A stretch of 40,473 bases of DNA from Gammaproteobacteria bacterium (GTDB taxonomy: Bacteria > Pseudomonadota > Gammaproteobacteria > JAIEPX01): positions 1-40,473 of the forward strand of contig JAIEPX010000013.1 in NCBI GenBank assembly GCA_019748175.1, in the 5' to 3' direction. The translations under genes were made by a program, and so were the position numbers. The notes under the pieces were generated by a model. It was not told where the DNA came from, made no database searches, and saw nothing but the letters and a program-made list of their open reading frames with translations. Below are positions 1 to 7,600 of this stretch, one piece after another (positions within the stretch are counted from its first letter, which is position 1; each line of letters starts with the position of its first letter).

Positions 1-41
1 ATTGCAGAAACCATTATTAAACTTGCGATTAACTTACTCAT
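1..41 (-). CDS. N-terminus of an unknown, probably exported protein (partial)
   Basis: Read on the minus strand, an ATG at 41-39 opens a frame MSKLIASLIMVSA that runs off the left edge. An AAGGAG ribosome-binding site lies about 7 bases upstream of the ATG (around 51-56). A lysine followed by a hydrophobic run looks like the beginning of a signal peptide or membrane anchor. Only 13 codons are visible, so no family can be named. The good ribosome-binding site is the main reason to call it. Confidence 0.5.
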   Translation of the reverse strand, partial: MSKLIASLIMVSA

Positions 42-222
42 ATCAATACTCCTTTTGATTTGATTAATTACCGTAAACTCATCTCAGTCAAATGACCTAA
101 GATGTTATTTACATATCCCTTTAGCACTTATTAATCGTAGTAGAGCATCAGAAATCTGTCAAAATGGGGTACGGATAGGCTCAAGCTCAGTGTTTCAGCG
201 TATAGCAGGCTAGTGGAGGAGC
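42..222. other. Intergenic stretch, no recognisable feature
   Basis: This AT-rich stretch lies between the partial gene at the left edge and the decayed antitoxin. I see no convincing ORF, tRNA or strong palindrome in it. It should hold the promoter of the leftward partial gene, but no clear -35/-10 pair stands out. Confidence 0.4.
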
Positions 223-420
223 TTAAGCGGCTTTAGCCAGTGGCTTTATGTGAAGTTTATTGCCGTGTTGCTGGACAGTCCAAATGTCGTAATCACGTTG
301 TAGATTCAGCCAAAACTGGATATCAGTATTGAGCAATAATTTCGATAAAAGTTTTCTCTTACTAAGCTCGTTTGCACAGTGGGTCAAATGACAAACAGGG
401 ATAATCTGACGGTGACTAAC
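223..420 (-). pseudogene. Decayed HigA-type antitoxin (XRE family) remnant
   Basis: The minus-strand frame ending at the TAA at 225-223 contains NTDIQFWLNLQRDYDIW, the C-terminal hallmark of HigA/VapI-family antitoxins (usual form: NTSPEFWLNLQxxYDLW). It ends in HIKPLAKAA. Further upstream in the same frame, VSHRQIIPV resembles the recognition helix of the helix-turn-helix, but the rest of that region is degenerate. The frame stays open to about 490 without a usable ATG or ribosome-binding site, and no HigB toxin is next to it. I read this as a relic of a toxin-antitoxin or orphan antitoxin gene. The C-terminal match is clear; the upstream limit is uncertain. Confidence 0.55.
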
Positions 421-492
421 ATAGCTGACAATACCGTACTGGGAAAAATAATTGGCTGGAAGGATTAAGTAAAAGCCAACTGGAATTTTGGA

Positions 493-533
493 GAGGAGAA
501 GGGATCAAGTCTATGATTTTTGCTCCCTTCCTC
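493..533 (-). terminator. Possible terminator of the CAP-domain gene
   Basis: An imperfect inverted repeat lies 15 bases after the stop codon of the CAP gene: GAGGAGAAGGGA at 493-504 against TCCCTTCCTC at 524-533. There is no good T tract on the minus-strand side, so function is uncertain. Confidence 0.3.
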
Positions 534-547
534 TTGATCATTCTTTT

Positions 548-1069
548 CTAATCATTCATGGCTTGAGCAGGTAATGCGGGTAATACGTTTTGAGAAAAAT
601 AGCCAGGTGCAATCATATTGCCTGGCGGGCTATATTCGCAAACTAAGTATTGACCAGGTGTGCCGCGCGATCCGTTACACGGAACTAAAGCACAACCTAC
701 TTTTGTGGTGGATTTCCAAACGAGCTGTGTGAAGTGGCCAGTGGTCATCGAAAAATGAGGATTGTTGTAAGAAAAATATTGTTGCTCGTTGTACCACGCA
801 GTTATAGCGTCTTCTGGAGAAGCGTAACCCGCCGCTAAATTTTCACCGTGAGGTCCGTGAGTATGCACAAAGTTGCACTGACTTGCGTGACGATATGCAT
901 AATTAGCGAGTTCATTGTCCCACTGCAAAGCAGGTGCGTGATGTTTTGCTCGGAATTCATTATGAGTTTCGAGGATTTCTTGTTTGAAATCTTCTGAGAA
1001 ATCAAATGCAAAACTTACAATCGGAAGCAGGGAAAAACTGATGACAGAAATAATGAGACTTTTTTTCAT
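548..1069 (-). CDS. Secreted CAP/SCP (PR-1-like) domain protein
   Basis: This 173-residue protein has a Sec signal peptide (residues 1-21: Lys-Lys, a hydrophobic core, then SFA). It then has one CAP domain, the fold of plant PR-1, CRISP and insect venom antigen 5. Family motifs are clear: GENLA (75-79), GHFTQLVWKST (111-121) and YLVCEYSPPGN (141-151). The usual four cavity residues appear to be present as H69, E76, E95 and H112. Cysteines at 65, 126, 131 and 144 could form disulfides after export. The ATG has an AAGGA ribosome-binding site in good position. The motif set is the eukaryotic PR-1/CRISP type rather than the shorter YkwD type common in bacteria. Roles proposed for CAP proteins include sterol or lipid binding and host interaction; which applies here is unknown. 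Confidence 0.88.
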   Translation of the reverse strand: MKKSLIISVISFSLLPIVSFAFDFSEDFKQEILETHNEFRAKHHAPALQWDNELANYAYRHASQCNFVHTHGPHGENLAAGYASPEDAITAWYNEQQYFSYNNPHFSMTTGHFTQLVWKSTTKVGCALVPCNGSRGTPGQYLVCEYSPPGNMIAPGYFSQNVLPALPAQAMND

Positions 1070-1229
1070 GTTAAATTTCCTTAAGTATTTTAATTTATAT
1101 TCCGCATCAAACTAACATTCTAAATTAACCGGGTCAAGCGTGAAATTCGATATTAAAAACGGTGCAATATTCCGGCTGACTTTCCGCCGAAGAAAAAAAC
1201 GCGGATTTTAAGAAATCGCTAGGAGTTGG

Positions 1230-1311
1230 ACTGGGCAAGACGACCTTTTCAAGATCGCCGCATACGAATAGATTTTTTCACGCTCTCAAAGTCGGCGTTA
1301 CAATCCGACTG
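1230..1311 (+). repeat. Left 82-bp inverted arm of repeat copy 1
   Basis: These 82 bases pair with 1635-1716 in inverted orientation with about eight mismatches. The arm includes the 31-base end (ACTGGGCAAG...CGCCG) and continues to AATCCGACTG. Transcribed as RNA, the two arms would form a long hairpin around a ~320-base loop. Confidence 0.8.
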
Positions 1312-1634
1312 TCTTTCCGGGAATGGCTCGCTCGGGTCCCCCTCGCTGCGCTTTATTTCCCTCCAAGAAAGTCGGATTCTTCGCCTACGCGACTCAGGGT
1401 AATTTAATTTTATTGCCACGCGCTAAACCGATGTACTCTGTTCGCTTTTTTAAGGAAACTTTCCAGAGTCAGCGAAATAAGAATTTAGCACGGATTTGAG
1501 AAGACTGGGCAAGATCTACCTTTTCAAGATCGTTGAGGACATGGATGTCCGAACGAAGACTACATGGATGTATTTACGGCGGTCTTGAAAAGGTTGTCTT
1601 GCACAGTCCAACACCTAAGTTTTCTTTTTGATTA

Positions 1635-1716
1635 CAGTCGGATTGTAACGCCGATTTTGAGAGCTCGAAAAAGATTATTCGTGTGCGGCGGTCTTGAAAA
1701 GGTCGTCTTGCCCAGT
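1635..1716 (-). repeat. Right 82-bp inverted arm of repeat copy 1
   Basis: This is the inverted partner of 1230-1311. It begins CAGTCGGATTGTAACGCCGA and ends GTCGTCTTGCCCAGT. It is absent from copy 2, which ends at the inner right end, so copy 1 is either a longer ancestral form or a fusion of one full element and one arm in opposite orientation. Confidence 0.75.
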
Positions 1717-1772
1717 CACACTCATGAGGATTTCTTGAAAATCCCTGTTTTATATTAGGCGAAAAGACAATT

Positions 1773-1803
1773 GGATTCTCGCGACGACGACAGCGGAGAA
1801 TCC
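1773..1803. other. Short palindrome upstream of ispG
   Basis: GGATTCTC at 1773-1780 and GAGAATCC at 1796-1803 form a perfect 8-bp stem with a 15-base loop, about 70 bases before the ispG start. It could be a transcript hairpin or part of a decayed repeat. It lacks a T tract, so it is not an obvious terminator. Confidence 0.4.
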
Positions 1804-1870
1804 GCGTAATTTGACCCTCTTAACGTGAATCTGGTAAGCTCAAACATCTTAAATTACTGAGTAGAACATC

Positions 1871-3091
1871 ATGATCAAACGACGCCCAACAATCCCTGTA
1901 AAAATTGCACATATCACCGTTGGCGGTGATGCACCGGTAGTCGTTCAGTCCATGACAGATACTGACACCGCTGATCGAGCTCGTACAGTCACACAGATCA
2001 AAGCACTCGCCGATACAGGATCAGAACTAGTACGAATTACCGTGAATAACGAAGAAGCTGCTGCTCAAGTCCCTTATATTTGTGAAGAACTTGAAGCTGC
2101 TGGATACCATGTACCCATCATCGGCGATTTCCACTACAACGGTCATACCTTACTCACTCAATACCCTGATTGTGCAAAAGCTCTCGCAAAATATCGCATA
2201 AATCCCGGCAACGTTGGTTTTGGTGCGAAAAAAGACAAGCAATTTGCACAGATGATCGAAGTGGCATTAATCAACGACAAACCCGTTCGCATTGGCGTCA
2301 ATTGGGGAAGCTTAGACAAAGCCATTTTAGCAAAATTGATGGACGAAAACGGAAAATCTGCTGAACCGAAATCAGCTCAAGAAGTCATGCATGAAGCCAT
2401 TGTCCAATCTGCTGTTGGCAGCGCGCAAATGGCAGAAGAATTAGGATTACCTGCCAATAAAATCGTTTTATCGACTAAAGTTAGCCAAGTGCAAGATTTA
2501 ATCGCTGTTTATCGCATGCTAGCGGACCGATGCTCGTACGCTTTACATTTAGGCTTAACTGAGGCCGGAATGGGTAGCAAAAGTATCGTTGCCTCAAGCA
2601 TTGGAATGGGGGTATTACTTCAAGAAGGAATCGGAGACACGATCCGAACCTCACTAACTCCAGAACCTGGTGCAGAACGTACGAGAGAAGTCCGCGTCAG
2701 TCAAGAAATCCTCCAAACCATGGGCATTCGAAGCTTTATGCCAATGGTAACCGCTTGTCCAGGCTGTGGACGAACAACGAGTGCCTATTTCCGAGAGCTG
2801 GCTCAAGATATACAAAACCATTTATGCGCTAAAATGCCTTACTGGAAGCAACTTTATCCTGGCGTCGAAACGATGTCGGTGGCCGTGATGGGATGTATTG
2901 TAAATGGTCCAGGCGAAAGTAAACATGCGAATATTGGAATTAGTTTGCCAGGCACTGGAGAAGAACCCGTCGCTCCCGTTTTTGTTGATGGTGAAAAAGC
3001 AGCTACATTAAGAGGATCAAATATCGCTGCGGAATTCACCCAAATGGTTGATAATTATGTTATGAATCATTACGGAAAGCAGCAAGCGTAA
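1871..3091 (+). CDS. ispG: 4-hydroxy-3-methylbut-2-enyl diphosphate synthase (flavodoxin)
   Basis: IspG (GcpE) is the iron-sulfur enzyme of the MEP pathway. It converts 2-C-methyl-D-erythritol 2,4-cyclodiphosphate to HMBPP in the cytoplasm, drawing electrons from flavodoxin/ferredoxin. The 406-residue protein has the typical N-terminal TIM-barrel opening ([20 protein letters not shown], then QSMTDTDT). The 4Fe-4S ligands are in place as C296 and C299 in ACPGCGRT, C342 in GCIVNGPGE, and E349. It is slightly longer than the ~370 residues of E. coli IspG. The ATG at 1871 has only a weak ribosome-binding site (GAG), but no better in-frame start exists. prpD follows after 27 bases, so the two may be co-transcribed although their pathways are unrelated. 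Confidence 0.96.
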   Translation: MIKRRPTIPVKIAHITVGGDAPVVVQSMTDTDTADRARTVTQIKALADTGSELVRITVNNEEAAAQVPYICEELEAAGYHVPIIGDFHYNGHTLLTQYPDCAKALAKYRINPGNVGFGAKKDKQFAQMIEVALINDKPVRIGVNWGSLDKAILAKLMDENGKSAEPKSAQEVMHEAIVQSAVGSAQMAEELGLPANKIVLSTKVSQVQDLIAVYRMLADRCSYALHLGLTEAGMGSKSIVASSIGMGVLLQEGIGDTIRTSLTPEPGAERTREVRVSQEILQTMGIRSFMPMVTACPGCGRTTSAYFRELAQDIQNHLCAKMPYWKQLYPGVETMSVAVMGCIVNGPGESKHANIGISLPGTGEEPVAPVFVDGEKAATLRGSNIAAEFTQMVDNYVMNHYGKQQA

Positions 3092-3118
3092 TTTTACATT
3101 TTTCATGCTGGAGCAATT

Positions 3119-4543
3119 ATGAAATTGGAATTCGACGCATTAATTATGCAGATCGCTGAATACGTAGCAAATACTGTTATTAAATCTAAAGAAGCATACA
3201 GTACCGCGCGACTCAGTTTATATGATGCCTTAGCATGTGCTTGTCAGGCCACAATTTTTCCAGAATGCCAACGTATCATGGGGCCTGTTGTGGGCAGTGA
3301 ATTTATGGATGATGGTGTTCGTGTTCCTGCAACAAAATTTGAATTAAATCCTGTAGAAGCGGCGTTTAATATTGGTCTTTTAATTCGTTGGTTGGATTTT
3401 AATGACACCTGGTTAGCAAAAGAATGGGGGCATCCTTCCGATAATTTAGGCGCAATATTATCTGTCGGTGACTATGTTAGCCGAGTACGTCGAGATAAAG
3501 GTCAGCCCGAATTATTAATGGTCGATATTCTCACTGCGATGATAAAAGCCTACGAAATCCAGGGTATTTTAGCGCTGGAAAATAGTTTTAATAGTGTGGG
3601 TCTCGATCACGTTATCTTAGTTAAAATTGCATCCACTGCAGTAGTGACAGCCATGGCGGGCGGTAATAAAGAGACTATTGCCAATGCAATTTCTCATGCT
3701 TTTGTGGATGGTCAAGCGCTTCGAACTTACAGACATGGTCACAATACAACCAGTCGGAAATCATGGGCGGCTGGTGATGCAACAAGTCGTGCTGTGTGGT
3801 TAGCACAATTAGCATTACGCGGAGAAGTGGGAATTCCAACTGTGCTTACAGCAGAGCGCTGGGGATTTTATGATGTTTATTTTGATGGAAAGCCTCTCGT
3901 AGTTAATCGCGAATTTTCCAGCTACGTGATTGAAAATATTTTATTCAAAGTACAATTTCCTGCTGAATTTCACGCGCAAACTGCGATCGAAGCCGCATTA
4001 AAATTATTCGAAAAAGTGAAACTTAAATGGGATACCATTGAACGAATTGAAATTCGTACTCAAGAACCTGCCGTGAGAATTATCAGTAAAACAGAAGAAT
4101 TGCACAGTCGTTCAGATCGAGATCATTGTTTACAATATATGATTGCTGTTGCTTTAGTGTTTGGTGAAGTCAGTGCTGAACATTATGATGACCATTTTGC
4201 GTGCGATCCACGTATCGACGCCCTTCGTAAAAAAATGCAAGTCACTGAAGATAAAAACTTTACAAAAGATTATTACGATCCTGAAAAACGATCTATAGCA
4301 AATGGGGTCAAAATTATTTTTAATGATGGCACAACAACCGATGAAGTTGTCGTAGAATATCCACTAGGACATCCACGTCGACGAAAAGAATGTTTGCCAT
4401 TACTAGAATCTAAATATCATCGACAATTTATGACGCATTTTACTCCAGAACAATATACTCAGTTGATTGCTTTATATGAAGATCAACAAGCGTTGGAGTC
4501 AACCCCAGTATCTGAGTTTATGTCTTTGTTGGTTAAACCCTAG
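3119..4543 (+). CDS. prpD: 2-methylcitrate dehydratase (MmgE/PrpD family)
   Basis: This 474-residue protein belongs to the MmgE/PrpD family and is close in length to E. coli PrpD (483). The stretches SRKSWAAGDATSRAVWLAQ and LTAERWGFYDV are highly characteristic of true PrpD, which dehydrates 2-methylcitrate to 2-methyl-cis-aconitate in the methylcitrate cycle for propionate breakdown. GGAG lies about 6 bases before the ATG. The usual partners prpB and prpC are not in this window; the gene instead follows ispG by 27 bases. PrpD also has weak activity on citrate, so an isolated copy might serve a different hydratase role; that is inference. Confidence 0.87.
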   Translation: MKLEFDALIMQIAEYVANTVIKSKEAYSTARLSLYDALACACQATIFPECQRIMGPVVGSEFMDDGVRVPATKFELNPVEAAFNIGLLIRWLDFNDTWLAKEWGHPSDNLGAILSVGDYVSRVRRDKGQPELLMVDILTAMIKAYEIQGILALENSFNSVGLDHVILVKIASTAVVTAMAGGNKETIANAISHAFVDGQALRTYRHGHNTTSRKSWAAGDATSRAVWLAQLALRGEVGIPTVLTAERWGFYDVYFDGKPLVVNREFSSYVIENILFKVQFPAEFHAQTAIEAALKLFEKVKLKWDTIERIEIRTQEPAVRIISKTEELHSRSDRDHCLQYMIAVALVFGEVSAEHYDDHFACDPRIDALRKKMQVTEDKNFTKDYYDPEKRSIANGVKIIFNDGTTTDEVVVEYPLGHPRRRKECLPLLESKYHRQFMTHFTPEQYTQLIALYEDQQALESTPVSEFMSLLVKP

Positions 4544-4631
4544 CCCATTTGGGGTGGCTGCCAGGCAGATTCCCCCTTTATGAGCTATACTATCTATATA
4601 GAGAAGTAGTTTAGCGCGGGGGAGGGGTAGT

Positions 4632-7600
4632 ATGAATTTGCTTTATGTCATACGTAACCATGGAGAAGGAGGGCCAAAGGCAGAGCTAGAGCCTGTCTTG
4701 CCGGGTGAGAGCATAGTGGTTAAACCGGGCGATGGAATACAATGTGATGTTCCTTTCACGGAGGTTTCTTCGGTTTCGCGAATAGATGAAGATTTACAGC
4801 TTATTGTCAGCGGTTCTTTACCCATAACATTCAAACACTATTTCAGTACCACATCAAATCAAAATAGCTCAATTATTCAGTTTCAAGATCAACAATTTCA
4901 AGTCAACGAATTACAAAAAATGATGACCATTCAATTTTCGGTGACGGATCAAAATAATACTGAACATTCACTCTTTTTAACACCAGGTAGTTCGGTCATT
5001 GTTTCTGCTGGAGAGGTTTTTCATTTAAATGCTCAAGATTTTGAAGTGAAAGATTTGCATCGTCATGGTGAAGATTTAATGATTCAATCACACGATAAAG
5101 ATGAAAATCTAATAGCAGTGTTGAGCGGGTTTTTTAAAGCAACAGAAGAGAGTTCTTTAACACCACAATTAAAGATTACTGATCTAAAATCAGATGCAAC
5201 CAAAGATATTATTGTGCATCCACACTCTGCAATATTTCAATGGGAAGGAGAACCTTTGCCAATCGCAGTGGTGGGAAGTTTATATGGATATTATTTCCAA
5301 CTTAAAGGGCCAGATAGGGATAATTTTATCCTGACTGCTAAAACACTCGAAGGATCATTACCCGCATGGTTAACATTTTCACATTTGGCTGGTGGAAGTT
5401 ATTTCTTATCGGGTACACCAACTTCAGCAAACGTTGGCATACATGAAATTTTTATCATAGCGCACGGCACTCAACATGAAATTGGATTACATACTGAACA
5501 ATCATTTGAATTACACATTCGAAACAGGGACGAAGTTAGTACTCGTTCTGCTGTAGATGATGTAGCTGCCGCCGAATTTCGAAAAGCAGGAGAAATGATC
5601 AATGCGGATTTATTCGCTGGTAGTATATTATCAGTCGAACAAATGAGTTATTTGACGATGCCTGAAATTGCGGTAATGACTGCCTTAGCTTCGATTAACA
5701 CTCAATCGATGGGGCAGCAATTCAGTAGTTTTTCTACACCGTACGAGTTAGTTGAAAACAAAGGATCCATTGATCAGTTGATTTTTAATGCAACGTCAAA
5801 AATAGAATTGGAAGAATCAAAAACACCTATAGAAACAGGCGTAGAAAATAACATTACTAACCCTGAACTCAATCAATTATTCAAAGTTGAACCCATTATT
5901 CTGAATCAAGAAACCACTCAGGAAACGACAACGACTGCACAAACACCAGAAGGTCAAACAGCGAATATTGAAACAACACCGAGCACAAGTGAATTTAAGA
6001 TAATGCAAAACGACATTATTGCGCCTACAAATGATAATACGGTGCAGCATAATTTACTTACGTTGAATTTAGCACCAACACTACCACCAGCAACATTTCC
6101 GCTCTTCGTAGGCGTTGTTGATTTGCCAATTTATATGGACGGTATTCATGGATTTGCGCTATCCAATACAGGTAATTTTAATGCGCTCAATGCAACGATA
6201 GTTCCAAATAGTGATGGGTATGATAGCTTACTGATTGCAAACGACGGCGCCCTCAGCCCTTATAGCAGAGGATTTTTGATTTCGGGTCAAGCCTTATTTC
6301 CTGCTGATGTACCTTTTACAGATCCTTCTCAAACGATGACCAGTTTTAACAACAACACAATTTCATCTCCAGTAAGCGCTTCGGGTTCAGCTGTTCATGC
6401 AGTCAGTGATTTGAATGGCGACAGCATTAACGATTTTTTGATTACATCGGTTAATGGTTCTCCAACTTATGTTGTTTACGGTGATGCTGGTGGTTTCCCG
6501 ACTAATGTGAGCCTTGCTTCATTGGGTTATGGATCTCCAAATACAGCGCTTAAAATTTTCGGCGCTAATTTCGTTAATGCCGCCGGCTTGGGTGATGTGA
6601 ACGGTGATCATTTAGGTGATGTCATTCTTAGCGATCCGAATGGTGGATTAGCTTATGTGATTTTCAGCAACGTGGTTTTTCCTAATGGATTTGCAAATTT
6701 TGATATTAATTATCTCAATACTTTCCCATTTTTAAAAGGTGGTTTTACAATAACGGGACTGGGAGCGGGAAATGATGCTTATCAAAATGTCACAGGTGTT
6801 AATTTCACAGGTGATGGGGTGAACGATATTTTCGTCGGTTACTATGATTCTTCAACACAAATTTCGAGCATCGGAGTTATTTTAGGTAGCACGCCTAGTT
6901 TCGCTACTACTGTCAATGTTTCATCTTCAGGGATAGTCGGAGCCAATGGATTTCTCATCACAAATTCAGCCGCTTCCGCAGGTGATGTGTTAATTAATCC
7001 TACAGCTATTGGCAATTTTATTGGGAACGGTTTTGATGATGTTGCTTTATCTTCAAATAACACAGTGTATGTTATTTTTGGTAGTAGCTCATTTTTATTA
7101 GCAACCTCTTTCGATGTGGTTTCTCTTAATGGCTCTAATGGTTTTGCTTTAATATCACCTAATCCCTCCAATATTACGAGCATTTCGTACGTCGCTGATG
7201 TAAATGGTGATGGGTTGGGGGATTTTGCTTTTGTTGATAGTCTAGCTTATGGAGGGCAAGGTGCTGTCTATGTTATTTTTGGCAGTATATCTTCGTTTGC
7301 TCCCACAATTGATTATACGCAACTAACGTCTTCAGAAGGATTTGTCATCCAAGCTGCAAGTGGAATTTTATCAACATCGGTGGTGGGTGGTGGCGGTGAT
7401 TTAAACGGTGATGGTTTAGGAGATATAGTCATTACGAGCGGTGGAAAAGAATACATCGTTTTTGGTTCTGACTTTTTCAATACAATTACAATTTTAGGAA
7501 CTCAAGGCAACGATATTATAACAGGAACCACAGATGATATTATTTACGGTGGTGCAGGTAGTGATAATATTACGGCGCTTAATGGTAATAATTTCATCGA

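Larger units (their letters stand above)
1223..1723. repeat. MITE-like non-coding repeat, copy 1
   Basis: This ~500-bp element has no transposase ORF and is bounded by inverted repeats. The left end starts GAGTTGGACTGGGCAAGACG and the right end is its imperfect reverse complement, closing with CGTCTTGCCCAGT and then ACTC at 1720-1723. The body up to about 1607 matches the second copy at 35986-36377 almost throughout. Copy 1 carries an extra ~110 bp on the right: a 27-bp spacer plus an inverted copy of the left arm. A half-copy of the end sequence also occurs inside (1504-1532), and another right end at 1577-1607, so the element is nested. A 64-codon ORF at 1564-1758 crosses the element boundary and has no family features; I do not call it a gene. 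Confidence 0.8.

Noticed and set aside
1223..1723. CRISPR array or integron-type attC site
   Set aside because: The repeated ends are inverted rather than regularly spaced direct repeats, and there are no unique spacers or cassette genes.
1564..1758. 64-codon ORF spanning the right end of repeat copy 1
   Set aside because: It lies mostly within the inverted repeat arms, is not conserved as an open frame in copy 2, and has no ribosome-binding site or family features.
4544..4631. Promoter for the giant adhesin (TATACT around 4586)
   Set aside because: A -10-like hexamer is present, but no -35 hexamer lies at a reasonable distance, so I did not call it.
6842..7183. 113-codon minus-strand ORF inside the FG-GAP gene
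   Set aside because: It is antisense to repetitive calcium-site coding sequence; its composition mirrors the sense repeats and there is no ribosome-binding site.
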